Shown here: positions 35,784-50,700 of the stretch, piece after piece
How the letters are laid out: each line of letters opens with the position of its first letter
Position numbering within the stretch: position 1 is the first letter of the stretch
DNA from: Opisthocomus hoazin
Lineage: Eukaryota; Chordata; Aves; Opisthocomiformes; Opisthocomidae
Length of the DNA: 64,000 nucleotides
Reading direction: 5' to 3'
Assembly (NCBI RefSeq): GCF_030867145.1
Contig: NC_134434.1
Span: 124,001-188,000 of the forward strand
Notes under the pieces: model-generated
Database searches by the model: none
Told to the model about the DNA's origin: nothing
Seen by the model: the letters and a program-made list of their open reading frames with translations, nothing else
Program-made: the position numbers and the translations under genes

Positions 35784-38700
35784 CTGCAAAGAGGACTGAT
35801 TAACACTAAGAAGACAAGCAAGGGAGAGAAATTGCTTAACTGTCATTTATGTATAGTTTTTCTTAATTTAAAATCAAATCTACAGTCCTGAAAATGTGTG
35901 TGTGTGTTTCCTCTGTGGAATTGTTCATGGGCCTAGGTGACAGCAAAGACAGTAGTCAGGGAGGATTTACGGACCTGTTAGAGAGGTAGCGATAGAATTA
36001 GGAAAACCAAAAAGGATTTGTTTATTATATTGAGGGAAGAGTCTGAATTTTGACTAAGTTGTGAAAAGATCTGTTTTCTTTTATCTTGTTTTCACCAAAT
36101 TTCATAGAGATGGAGATCTGGGAAAGAGAAAAACTAATCCAGGTTCTGTTCTTATTAAAGATGTCAGTTGAGTTACTCCAGATTTCTACCTCTGTAATTG
36201 TGAGTAGGGTGCAACTGTATGTGTGCATAAGAGGCTTGAGGCAAGACATGGAGGCAGATGAACAAAAACTACTCTTTTGCTAGTCAGGTGCATTATGTAT
36301 GTTCAAATCCAAATCAGACACACTTAATTCAAATCTAAATTTGTTGACCAAAACACACTGGCACTGAAATCACCCCTGTCTTTTAGCTACGGAAGGATCA
36401 ATAACATAATAAATAGTGGCATATGTGATAGAATGGATTCATGCTTCACTGCCCTGGATAGTTTATATTAGATCCAAGGAAAAAAAAATGTAGATTTTAT
36501 ACAGTGCTGACTATTCACGTTGACCTAGTGTAAGTTACCATGTAGCACAGCAATAATGAATCAAGCTCATGCAGGACAAGATAATGCTCTAGGTTACATG
36601 CTGCCAGAGCTAAGGATTATTCGGCATTCATGGTCTGTAATACAGGGAAAAAATTAGCTCAAGGGGAGATGCTGAGAAAGAACACCACTGTGTAATGGAG
36701 CGAATCAAAGCACCATTATCTTTGGGTTTCTTTTCTTTTAACCTAGTCAAATCAGAGTAGATTTATTCATTTTTCTTAACTGTATAAAACTGCCAGTTTG
36801 AAAAAACAAATTATTATTACAAAATGGCCATGGCAGTTGCTTAATGCAGCATCTGTTGCTTTTGTTTCTGCTGTTTCATTTACTCGTTGCTTAAAGACAG
36901 CTCAGCAGAAAGCTGGTTTACATTTTTCTCTGAAGTCCTTATTCTGCTGGCAAAGTAGGTGTTACTGTTTAATTTGCTTCATCTTTATTTGCTGTGATCC
37001 ATTTCTTTCATCAGTTTAATTTTCCAGCTGTTCAGAGAAGCAATAATGGTCAATGAGGTGGGTACTTAGTGTGTAATTCTGTGTTTTAAAGTGCTTGTCT
37101 AAAACACTGACAACACTGAGGTATGTGAAAACGACTGTTCAATCAAACTGGACTATTTGCACTAGAATTTGCTCTATCAAAATAAAGCAAGAGGAGCATA
37201 AGAAAGAACTGCTCCAAAGCAGAGGAACAGTCAAAGCATGGAAAGAAAATGGCTGCAATATCAGAGAAACAGAAGGCGACAAGTGGAGACTATGGAAAAG
37301 TCTGACTTAGATTCCAGACAAATTATTAGAAACTATGGTAAAGAATAGATAGATGCATGAGTTATGAGAAGGGTCAGTAGCTTTTGCCTAGCAACTCATG
37401 CCTCACCAGCCTAATAAAACTCTGAACATGTGCACAATTAATACAGGCATCCTTAGCTTTTTGAAGAGCCTTTGACAAGGTGCTTTACCACAGGTTGTCA
37501 AGCAGTGAAGCTGTAACTGAGAGAAAGAGAAAGTTCCCTCCATATACTAACAGCAGATTGTCAGTGTAGACAACAATTGAAGAAGTCAGCTTTCACTATG
37601 GATGGATTTTTCTAATTCTGGACATCATGGAGAAGTCAGTGATAGCTCTTGTCCCTTTCAACTTGTTCATTAAATGATCTGGAATAGTGAGGTGACAAAG
37701 TTGGCTGATGATAAGCGTTTATTCTGAGTAGCTGAAAACAAAAATTGATTGTAAAGATTGTAGAAGGATCTCAGGATATTGAGTGGCAAATGATTGGTAA
37801 AATGATTGTTAAAATACCTTGGCAGGTATGGGGAAAAATTTACTCCTTTTATAGAAAGACATACAAGAACTGGTACAATTAAAAGTGAGTTCAGAGATTT
37901 TGCTTGATGAACAAAAGAAAATTCTCTTACCACTCACAGCTTTTCTCCTCTGCATTCTAGCCTCAGGTGAAGGAGGAGGTGAAGGAAGACAATCTAAATG
38001 TGAAGAGGTTGAACTGATTTTCTTTTGAGAGTGTTCTTGTGAAAGATCCACAAGCTTCTTTATGAGTAGGCCAGCTGCTGGCTGCTTGTATCTTGCATAC
38101 TGCAGTGCTTCTGTGATCCATCTCATTTCCTTCCAGATCTCATCAATTTGCTGTAGAGAAAAAAATGGTCAAAAAGTACAGTTAAGCCTGTGTATTAATT
38201 TTACCTAAGTGTGTACGTTCTTCAGGTGCCTAAGTAAGTGTGTAGCCACTGCCAACAGGGAGGAGCAGGATCCCCTGACAAGACAATTCAGATTTTGGTG
38301 GTCTGAACTGCCTTTGGTTAGGTGCTTGTTCTCCTCCACCACTGCAGATGCTGCTTAGGACCACCAGACTCTCAAATTAGGTGCCTTAGGTAAGAACTTG
38401 TAGTTAGGAGGGGTGAATCCAAGCCTAAACTCTGACATGGGAAGAAAATGAAAATTGTCTTTTGATGGAGTAAAAAATTTGATCAATTTTGCAGCACACT
38501 TGAAAGTTGGTTTCATTCTGTACTGGAATGAAAGCAAGACTGCTTGAGCATCCTTGCAAACACACGATTGTGTTCAAAGGCAGAGTGCTCAGATCAAACC
38601 TAGTTTTTAACAGAAGAATTTACATACATGTGGAAGAGTGTACATACATGGAGGGCCGCAGCACAGCTATGAGCCAAACTGCAGGTTTTCTCCCTTATCA

Positions 38701-41700
38701 TAATTTTGGTCTGCGTGAATTTAATAGTATAAATTTACACTAAGACAGTTCTAACACGTGCCTGTTGATGGCAATAAGAGACAAGTGCCTAAGTCAAGAG
38801 GAGGATATAGCTTTAAGTATCTATGCACAGAGGAAAGAGGCTGTTTAATGTGGGCCTTGAGAGCCTTTTGATAATGGAACACTTTTAACATCTTCAAACA
38901 ATTCAAGACCTTTGATGACTGAGCAAACGTTGCTGCAACCAGCAAATGACAGTAGCTGTGAGTATATCTTTCTGCTGCAGTAGCCTTCCTAGAACATCCC
39001 CTGTACTTCTCTTCCTACAGAAGATTTCTGCATTTAAAGAAGTGAGCCTTCATATGAATATTGCAATGTTTAAAAGAAATGGCTTTGTAGTTACACAAGT
39101 TACATTCTGTGAGAATGCAGAATGAGAGCCCAGGTCGGTAAATGGATAGGCCAAAGTGAGTGGTGCTTTGTGCAGCGAGCGTTATCAAATAGGGAAGGAA
39201 CAGAGGGATCAGCAAAAAGGAGACTGCAGCTGACATATTCTGAGACTAGTTCTCCAGCACATGCTCTTAGTTGGAGATACTTCTTCACAAAATGCACATT
39301 CAAAGTGTGGAATTTATTGCCAAAGGATACTGTAGATGCCAGATTAGCTAGGGTAGTTCTTGATGAGCTGTGTTGGAGACAGGAGAGCTGGATAGATGGA
39401 TCTTTGTTTTGACCTAGTATGGCCATTTTTATGTAAAGGTGAAATCCAGACTCCAGTGATGTCAGTGCAAGTCTTGCCACTGAGTTAAACTGAGCTAAGA
39501 ATATACACTGATAAGAACAGCAAATGGTTCAGAGTTAATTCGTAGTCCTATGTCATTCCAAGACTTCAGTGGAGCTCCATGAAGAGAATGCCAGTTAGCA
39601 AATGTCTCACCTATTTGGAGATTTTATATTTCCTTTCTGTGATCCTCCCTCAACCCCAAACAAAAATCATACTGCATGCAGTTTAATAAAATGCAAATCC
39701 TTTTGGTTTTCTCCCTGATGCCATTCTGCAGTGTCTCCTGGGATAATGGACCAGTCATTTTAATGATCTGTGGTTCTTTTACAATTTAGGAACATTTGAA
39801 GCTCTATGCTCTGTAAATTACAGCTTAACTTCAGTTCTAGTTTTAGTGTCTGTAGATTTCTTTTTTTGCTGTGTAACACTCTGGTAAAGACTCCAAGTAC
39901 CTTATCAGCTGGTTGGCTTTTTTTTTTTATTATTTTTACTTTTCAGTTGCCCTCCGACTCCTTTTCAGAACTGCATTTATATAGACTCCCTTGCTCTTTA
40001 CAATGTTTGGTTTGTGTAGTGACTTCAACACTGTCTTAGATCTAGGATCACACAAATGCTCTTGCGGTTTCATGGTCACCACTGAAGATTGCGGTATGTG
40101 GTGGGCTGAGATATTTTTGCCAATAGGTGGAATACAGCTGGTTTTCATTTGAGAGGAAACCTGATGAGGCTAATACACTGTCACAATAATTCAGCACAAA
40201 ACACTGAAGTTTAAAAAGTTCTCCCATATTTTCCCAATGTATATATGTGACTCAAACACAGAACTGTCTATACAGTGCATACATATTAATATACATATAC
40301 TTATTTTTGCTGTGAAGGGTACAAATTTTCCAAATTCTCCTGCACACTGGGAAAAAGCTGGATTTTCTGAGTGTGAGAATGGGAAGATGAGAAGGAAGGA
40401 GATGAATGAGTGGTGAAAGTACAATGGAGGATTCCTCTCTGCCCACCTGAAGGTTGCCAAAATCTCCAAAGTGGACAAGGCAAAGGGGGTCTGAATTCAG
40501 AGCAAAGAGGAACAGAAATACTATCATCTTGTTCATAATTATGGAGGGCCAGACATATTATCAATGGGATAAATGGTTGCCTTGGCCCCTATTCTGACAG
40601 AAGGTTGCTTTAATATTGCAGATACAGAGCGGTAAATTTATCTACACCTCACTTGTAGAAAGACAGATCAGCCATGTCCATAGATACACTCTGCAAAGGT
40701 CATGAGTCTTATCGATAAGTAACCAATTGCCAAAATGGTTTGCAAAAGGCCAGGCCTTGCTATGCTGCACAGTGGGGTGTAGTTCGAAGATCCCTGAGTT
40801 GAGTAGGTAAAGTCCTGATTTGGGACAGTACAGGAAAATTAGTGTGAGAGACAGAGAATAAGCAAATTAGACAAGTAGGATAACATTTGTGATCCTTCTG
40901 CACTGGGGGACTGAATCAGTATCACTGTGTGGTGCTGGACAGACTTACAGATGCTTTTGGGGCAAGCTTGCCATCTTCAACGCAGAGCTGCTTTCTTCAC
41001 TGTGATATTGTTGATGAAGATTGTCTCCACAACCTACTCTGAATTTTCATTTTAGATTTTTTAATTGGCAGCTTATCATGGTGAAAAATGTCCTCAATTC
41101 ACAAAGACAGAGAAAAACTCTTACACAAATGAATGCCCAAGCATGGTACTAGCTTACCTCACATTAGATGGGAGTGAGTTTTATAAGCAGGCTGACACAT
41201 TTCTTTAGAACAGTCCAGTATAACTGTCATTTGATTTTACCCATGAAAATCCTTGTATAAAAGAAACAACTAAGGAAATCATGTTCTGGGTTTGAATTTC
41301 ATAAAAATGATACAACTGCTCTTTTTGTGATGTCTGTGAATAATTCTCCATTTAGATTTCAAATTACAGACTTCTGCAATCTTTTAAGAAAGCCACCTTA
41401 AAATCTCCTTGGAATAGTCAGAAACAGACCATTACCTGTATGTAGTCTATAACTTGCTGGTGTCTTTGTTTGGCTGCAGCGACTTCACTGTCTGAAATTG
41501 CTTCCCTTAGGGATTGCTGGGTTTTCAGAGAGTCCAGCTCTATGACAGCAGAAAGGCGGCAATACAGGCTTATAAATTTTTCCTTGTAACAGCAAAAATG
41601 AACTGTGAAAAGACCAAGTGCAAAGACAACATTGTTATATATTCTGGTTATGAAATATGAAATCCTTAGCTTTCAGAACACAAATTTTATTAAATATAAT

Positions 41701-44700
41701 TACTAACTCTGGGTGCGTTACTTTAAGCTAGAAATAAATAATACAGGCTCTAATTATCCTCTCCTTTACACTGGATTTACTCTGTAACTTCACTGATTTC
41801 AGAACAGTAATTTCTAATTTATACCTAAGTGAAGGGATAATCAGGTCCTTAGTATGCAACTCCAGAGGCTATCTTGCTCTTGATAGCTTTAATCAGAAAG
41901 GCTGTTTCTGAGGCTTTTATAGCTCATCATTTCTTGTATCAAGAAAGTAGTGATGTGACTGGAAAACAGAGCTCACTGGTTTTTTAATGGAGTGTTTCAG
42001 AAAGAGAGTATCACTTCAAAGGATGATAACTTTCTCTTGGGCTAGGCTAGCTTAAATCAGTAACTAAAATGTAAATGACTCAGCAGTAAAGGCATTTCAG
42101 TGGTATCACAGTTTGGGTGAAACAATTAAAACTCTTTTAGGTGTTATCACACACCATCTTCTGAACTCTCATGCAGAAAGGTAACACAGAAAGTTCAGAC
42201 ATGACCTCTTGCTTTGTGTAATTTGACTTCTGAGTAGCACAGAGCTATCCAAGCTACCTCTAAAAGAGGTCATTAGAGAATGGAGACAGAACAGCTACAG
42301 TGCCATGGAACTTCACAAATGTTAATTTACCTGGCCTCCTAAAGCTACATTATTCCAGAACCTGCAATTGCTCAGGCAAAATTAACAGTTGTCTCTGCAA
42401 ACTGCAGTACAGACATACCGAAACTTGCTGAGGGAGAGCAAGTTTTCCAAAATACTTCTCCGTTCATTGGTGCTTCAATAAACGCAAGCATACAGCATGA
42501 TCTTGTTATAGCAGTGAATGCCAGTTGGCTTACTACTGTTACTTTTTTGGATTGCGGCATGATATTTTTCAGGGTGTTTCAAGTGTAAATTGCATATATT
42601 CTTCTCGGCACAAATATTAAAAAAACTCCAGAGTGTCGCATGTCTACTTATCCCTTGCAAACAACAGGAGAAGAATAATTTAGAAGAATTTCTCAAACTA
42701 AGAAGTCTAATCACAGAAACATTATTAGCATAACAATAAAGGCCTAATTAGAACATAGAAATCCCACAAAAAAGAGTGAAAGAAAGAATTGTACCTTCTG
42801 GTTTCTTAATGATGCCTAGATATTGCAGGGATCTAGTCTGAATAGTGTGTGGTCTTACAGTATATATGCCATATGTGGTGGACTCTTGAGTGAATTACAG
42901 CCGCGGTTTCAGCTTCAGTGCTGAAGTTTCTAGCCTTTGTGGTTTTAAGTCAGACCCTTTAATGTTACTTTAACAAAAGTTACTTCAACATAGTCTTTTG
43001 TGGTTATCCAATTATATAGTTGGTAGCCACTAGCTAATGGGGAATGGAAGCTTCTAATATTTGAGATGTGAATCACAGTTCCTTTATAAAACATCAGGGA
43101 TACATATATAAGAAGTCATATAGAAATGTCATCTGCCTTTGGCCAGATGATTGCTTACTTAAAAAAAATACTCAAAAGTAAAATTCAGCTTTCCATACTG
43201 TTTTCTCCACCATGAACTGCTTTCCCACTGCAGCAACACTGCTAAACAGAGGTGTCTGCACCCAGAGTGCCTTTTGAGAGATTACTCTGTTGCGTGTTTA
43301 TCTGCACCACATCATCCCATTCAGTGCCTATTGCTTTGTCAGCCCGATGCAAACTATGTTCCAGAAGTGAGAATGACACCTGCCCCCAGCCTGTGTACCA
43401 CATAATGAGAGTTAAATAGTCTGTAAAACCTCTAGTGCAGAGATTAATTTCACCAGAGATGAACATCCTTTGTGCATCAATTTGCACAGTGAATGCAGCA
43501 GTCACCTCTCATAGGCAGAAATGATACGCTCAATACACAGAGTCTAACTGGAGACTTCAGGGTTGCGTGTCACGAAGATTGTAAGGCTGGCTTTAGGGCA
43601 CTTCAGCCATGGCCATATGCCCCAAAGCACTGAAATAACTCTTGCGGTTCAGTTGCGTTTGTTTTCTTTTAAAGGGGTAACTTTTCCTTGGGAGACTACA
43701 CCAGCTCATGTATTGTCTGTCTGTACCACTCATAATTTTATGGCAGCTCAGCTGGCATGTGTCATCCCACAACCAGCAAACCCAAAGTTGTCACAGGCAC
43801 CACTTTGTGTGCTTTAGCTGGTGTGGCATAATCACAATCGTATATCCCTGCCTGATCCAAATGAAACTTGTGTTGCTGGATAATGGTCGGTCACAGATCT
43901 ACTGTGACTGTGGAAACACAGTCTTGGTAAGACCCTCCATTAACATCTAATCATTGTTCTCCTACGTTAGTGACTCCAACAGCACTTAGCAATGACATAT
44001 AGGAAATAGGATGGTGCTGGTAATGGTGTCACATAAATACCGGAGAGAGATATCACTGAGGACACAGTTGCCACTAGAGACCTATTCTATAGTGGCTCCA
44101 TGTGTAGTGACTCCATCAGTTTTGACTTATATCTTTCTGTCTTCTCCAGGGCAGAGGAAAGAAAGATATCCAGTTTTACAGGCCAGAAGGAAACAGAGGA
44201 GACTAATGTGTAAGGCTCAGCAGTCCCATACTTACAACATTCTTTCTAAAAAGAACTATTAAGTCTTTATGAGCTGCTTTTATGTGGAGCCGTTCTTTTC
44301 TCTGCGGACCAAAGAAAAAGAAATGAGAAATAGAGGACCTTGAAGCTAAACCATCTTATGACTTCTGTGAGACAGCTGGAAAACTCTGTTTTGGGGAATT
44401 CTTAGCCGGTCAGCAATGCAGTGGAACAAGAGGGCTGGATCTGCTACAGCACAGGATGTGCTCCCTAAAGGAATGGATTCAAGTCCAGTGCTTTGGCATT
44501 TTTCACAGCAGGCTTTTCCTGCACCACTGCAATAGGACTGAGTCTCCTGCATTTTTCCAGGAATCAGAAGGAAAAAGATGACCTTCATGTGGGAAACTCC
44601 ACTCAGACCTTTCACAAAGTTGTGAGGGAGTCAGACCTTGAGTAGGACTGTTTGCCATCAGGAACTGCAAAAATTCTTTTATAGAACACTGCTGATTATT

Positions 44701-47700
44701 CTTGTGACAATTTAGAGGGATGTTTTTTTGCATCTCCTTTTGCACTCTAACCTTGCTATGTTGTGTGTAATTTTTTGCTTCTGTTTTTTAAAGAACATCA
44801 TCTTCCAAATAAGCTTGTAGACACGTACTGGATAACTGTGGGCTTTGCTCTATGCTTTGCATTTCAATAATGATTGCTACAGTATATGCTTTAACCGCTC
44901 TGCTCTCTCTATAACTTGTACACAGTTATAGGTAGTGTTGTTGCCAAAGCCATCATGTGATTTATTGGCTCTCCACTGGGACAAGGCGGAAAACAGATAC
45001 AACTTTGTGATTTTATTATAAGGAGACTGGGTTAATATTTCTAGGTGAAGCAAGCTACTATACCGAGTTCAAACATCTGAAGAGGGAGGTTAAGAAATCC
45101 TGAGTGTGGGGTGTAAGGATTATTCTGTCCTGGGGCAGTGCAGACGTCGTCTGAGGCGGGGAGCAGGAGAAGAAAGGAGACATTGTGACCCAGTTCCAAC
45201 ACCTCCTGTGTATACAGACGGAAGTGCTTAGCCTGTAGAGGGACACGCACGGGGGAAGAAATAGGAGAGAATTACAACATGGCACTTATATAAACAACAC
45301 CCCAAATGATATAAAACATTAAAGAAAATTTGCACAACATCAAGCTCGGAATTTTTATAAAACACAAATATTTGGGGGGGGCCCTATATGTGGGTTCATG
45401 TCACTACATAAAATAAAGATTTAAAGCAGTAATGTTCCACATTAAAACAACACACACAGGCACAACCCCCTGAAAACAACATTTATGTTTCTTATTAGGC
45501 AGAAAATGATCACATGCCATGTGCTTTTCAAGATTATGATTGCATAATTATGTGAAAACATGAAAATGGATTCAATTAAAAACCTTTAAGATTCAATTTA
45601 GGGTTGGTTAAGAGAAATATGCAGCTCTCCCTCAACACAGCACTGAAAAGGTTTAACAAGTGCTGCAGCAAGAGAAAATGGCACACACAGGAGTTGGCCT
45701 GAGGCTGCTGTAGGGCTGCTGTGTGCAGCACTGCGTTTTATCCTGGGTATGCACCAGTGTCACTGTCTATGACTACATTTACCACAAAAATAATAACAAT
45801 ACATAAAGAAAGCTGTTGAATTAAAAATTAAATTCATTAACATAGAAGTTTTGTCCTGAGTAACCAAAACATTTACAACTGTGTTTAACTGCAAGGCCAT
45901 GTTTATGTCTATCTCCCATGCACAATAGATGAGCTTAAATGCTTGGCCGAACTGCAGCCTAAGGAACATATTGCACATTGATTTAAATATTTTAATCCCT
46001 AGCTTAAAAAAGAAAAAGATGCACAAAAGCTATAACCTCCAAGAAAATGCACTAGCATAGAGACCTATACAGAGCCCTATTGAATTAGAGTGACTGACCA
46101 CAAAGCAGCACACCATCTGTCTTAATTCTGGATTTATTTGAGTCTTACTTGGCTCTTCCCAGCCTAGAAGGTGCAGCACTGATGGATTCCTTTTTAAAAG
46201 CAAAGCCTAAACCTTTCAAAATCAAGAAATGTAGAACCAGATTAATTTATTTTAAGACCACATCTTTCTAGCTGCACAAACAGAGCTTAAAGTGAATATA
46301 AAGATGATTTACTTCTACTTTAAGCCCTCTTTACCCTTGTAGACCAAAATAAAATGGAATTCATGTAAACAAGAAACAAACTCCTCAGCTTATTTTTTCA
46401 TGGATCTTTCACATCATAGATTATCCTCCCTGACTTCTTTATTTATTCACATATGCATTTCTTGTAGCTAAATGTAAAGCCAGAAGCCAGATACCTTTCC
46501 TCACCCCCAGCAATCTGGAGGTCTGGAGCTATGTATTTTAGAAGTGCTACGTTTATATGTGCATAAAAGAATAGCAAAACGCTGTGTCTTCAGCAGGACT
46601 TTCACGCACCCTCACTATTGCCTCCAAAAAAACAGTCAATTGCCCTGCTTGCCTGGAAAAATACTGATTTTTCTTTGCCAGCTGCATAAAGGTGCTCGCA
46701 ACTACTAGTTTCATGCAAAAGTGCTTATTTGCACCTGCCTGAAGTTGCACAAATATGCTAATAGATGCAAAAATAGGAGCTAATTGAAAATTTGTCTCTC
46801 AATCCATATATGTTCAAATATCCAGGAAAATAACTGCTTTATTGAAGATGTTCCCCCCCCATTAGAATAATGGAATACAAAACTACTCTGCTTTGCTTCT
46901 CTTGCAACTGTAACATTTAATCCCTACTTGTAAGTTACAGAGTTTGTAGCTTTTTGTTATGTTCTTAAGAAACAGTTTTTAAAAAGGTGATAAGTATCAC
47001 AAAGGAAAATACCTGATGCAGAGGTAGATTGATCTGCTTGAGGAGAGCTTTCACTGCCATCTGGAGCTCATACAAGAACAATTGAGTAGGGCAGTCTGAA
47101 GTATGATCCATACTTTCCACAGATTCCAAGCCAGAAAGTGTTTGGATCCATTCCCACTCATCTCTGTATGTTGAGTCAAGTTAAAATTAGAAATATAACA
47201 AAAGTTCAGTGCACAAGCAGAAGTTCAGTGTGTGTGCGTTTGGGATCTGTTGATAGTTTAATCCTCATATAGCAAAACATTCTAAACTTGCACAATCGTG
47301 ATTGTTTGTGGTTAAAAATCTAACTTTGAAAAGTTTAATTTTTCTAGCATATGTACATCAGGCTGAACATTCCTTGGAAACCTCTGAAAGTCCAGCTGCC
47401 TTTGATATATTTCACTAAGGCTTCTCACTCCAGATTTTCTTTTTCACATACTTCATTCCCTATCTACTACAATATTTTAAAAAGCATGCATTGGAAATGA
47501 CAACAGTGACAATTAGCAGGAAATCTTGTACTCATTGGAGCCAAAGAACTTCCTGGTTTGCTTGACATATATCCATGCTAGACCTGATAAACATGGAAAT
47601 CATCTTTCTGGACCAAATCCTTAATTCACCCTGGCCAGTATTCAGTCTTGAAAAGCAGCCAGCACCAAACATTCGAGAAAAAAAGGTACAGGAAACCCCA

Positions 47701-50700
47701 CTACAAGGCGAGTAACAGATGTGGTACAATTTGCTCCTAAGTAAAGGTCTGATCTTAAACTTCAAGAGTCAGAGATTGTTATAAACTCTGAAGCACTAGG
47801 CTTTATATTCCTTCCAAAATTTTTGTTAGTATTAACTACTACATTCTGGATATCCTTGTTATGCATATACATATCCAGTTCCTTTTTCCTCATGCAGAAT
47901 TATCAGCTGGTTGCTGAGATGATACGGGATTAAAAAGCTCCAGAAAAAAGCCAATAAAATGTGTTGCCACTAGGCAAGGACTAGGTAATTGCACTTGCCC
48001 AACAGATAAGGGAAGCAATGGATGAAGGGGAAAATGGCTTTCCCAGGGCACAGCAGTTCAGTGGCTGATTGCATTAGTCTGAATATGTGTTTTCAATTGC
48101 TATGTGTTTGCTGTGGATTAGAACGAGAAACCAGCAATTATGCAAGAGATTATACAGAAAAATCACCAACACTCCATGGTCAGTGAAAATCAATAGAAAA
48201 GATGACATTGAATTGACTGGAGGCTGAATCAGGGCTGCAGGCTGTGATCTTCCTGGCAGATACGTGGAAGGTCATTACCGCTGTGCAGAATTTGAGCAAC
48301 CACAGAATATTATCCTTAGAAACCAATGGACTCAGATGTATGTGTTCTGAATGGGCCTTCAGATTGCTGGAAACACACAGGTGCAGCTGTTTAGTTCAGT
48401 GCTGGTCAGTGCTCTGTGGTGGTACGCGCCCGACCCAAACTTTGCTGTCAGCTACAATTTTGCAATAGCAAAATTGCCTGAGCCTTTAAATTTTGATCAG
48501 TTGTTTCAAACTTAAAACAAAGGTTCTCTCTCTACATATGTGTGTGTAAATTTATATATATTCACTTACTTGGAGACATTGCTGTTGTCTCGGATTTTAA
48601 CATGACACAGGACATTAGGCAACTTCTGCAACACAAGCACCTTGATTTGATCCACAGAACTGCAGAGTTTAAGGTAACCTAGATACAAGCCAGGAGGGAG
48701 GCGTTGCTGACTTCGTTTGTGATAGGAAAGTATGTCCTGTTTTAAGAGAAACAGTCCTACATAAAAATCTCTTTTTTTTTTTTCCACATAAGCGGAAGAG
48801 TTTGGGATCAAAAAGCAACAAGTGTTTTTACAGTCGTCTTTTTGTTTCAACAGTGTTCCCAATTCGCAAAGCATTTCAACACATGCTTAACCGTATAAAT
48901 GAAATGATCTCTGGTAGTTTGGATGCACTTGGACAACTTTTTACTTAAAGCCATACACAGGTTCTCTAAGCTCTCCACATCATGCAGGAATTGGCTCTAA
49001 AAAACGGAGGTTTCAATCTTCTACAACTGTAGTATTTAAACTGGCTTAAATAACACCCATCTCTACACTCCTGTCTGATCATTTCAGCAGGGAGCTGGGT
49101 GAAGGAACTGATTCAGCTGAAAAGCAACTCAGGAAAAGGAGCAGTCATTTTTCAGCCAGAGCAGTTCCCTGGTTCATGTTTGGTACGTAGCTACGCCGAT
49201 GGAGCAGAGCAGCATTGGGAAAAAGCTGTCACCTGGGGAGGGTGGGAGACAGGGGCTGCGTGAGTACTGTCACCAAAGAAATGCATGTGGAGTCACAGCC
49301 TACACCTCTCAAAAACCTGTTCTGTGTCGCCTGCTGTCAACAGGGAAGATGTCTATGAGCATGGGGGTTGGTGGTTTGCAAAGTTTAATTAATGGCTGTG
49401 TTTTCTGAACAAATATCTTTATCAACGAATTAATAATGATGGCGTATTTGCTGAAGCCAGGAGACATTTTTAAGGCTATGTGTAGCAGTCCCCCAAAACT
49501 ACCCTAAAAATGATGTCTGCTGCCATCCTGAGAAATGTGTGCTTCTGCAGTGGGTGAGGATTAAGATACCTGGCCTTATGCCTTTACTCTTGGAACCATC
49601 AAATTATCTGCCATTGCTATGTTTGGCTCTGACCAATGCCATTAGACCCTCATTTTCACAAGCACTTCATGAACAAAATACCCGTTCGATGATTAAACAA
49701 GTAATACAAGAAAGGGTGGGCATTAGATAGGAATGTGTAAACCATTAGGGGAACATTTTTTCCACTAGGATCTCTATGGAAATCTGATCAGGCTTGTATT
49801 TTGGGTTTCCTAATATAAAACTTTTGCCCAGCTTGAAATTTTTCTGCACCTTTAACACATTTTAATACATTAAATCTAACATAGATCAGGTAAGTTTTAT
49901 TGTCTTTTGGAATTTTTTTAATGTTTCTAAAACCTGGTAATGTATATTTTGATTGCCTGGCAGTTTCTGGTACAAAAAGCACAGTCTCTGCCCAAGAAAG
50001 TGCCTCTAATTCATAAATTAACCACAGTAGTCATCGTCTAGGTGAGGCTACTAAAGAAGGGACTAAGACAATGATTTGTCTTGTAGTATTTTGGGTAACC
50101 ATGCAGCTGGGTTTTTGGAGAGATTGGCTACTGACATTTTGTGAGAAGGTAGGTTGGTGTTACCTACAGAAAACTTATATTAATCTTTATGTAAACTATC
50201 TACGTTTAACATGGGTTTACAGATACCCTGACTCTTGAAGGGCTGAAAACCCATGGCTCTCAATGATAGTAAATGAAATGACAATGCAAAGCAACTTCTA
50301 AGATCAGTCCTTATCTTGGTACTTCTCCAATTGTGAAATCTAGGGGCATGTTATGCAGAAATTAAAGGAGAGTTATGGTCAGTAAAGAATTCTTTGGCAA
50401 CTATACCAGCCTCCAAGGAACCCTGAACCCCACAGAACAAGTTTATTAAGTAGAATGGTAAAGTTTTAAACCTAGATTTACTGTTCAAGGTTGGATGGAA
50501 AAATCTTATGGAGTGTAGAAATTTTAAGTGTCTGTATAGGTGCTTAAGAACATCCCAGAGAATTCTAAAGGTTTTTATATCTCTTGCTACAGAATTCTAT
50601 AGCATGGTTTCCCAAAACTGATAGAAACTGTACAATTCTCTGCTAGGACTTTGAAGTAATTTCTTTAGAATCTCATGGATATTTTACATATTAAAGATCT

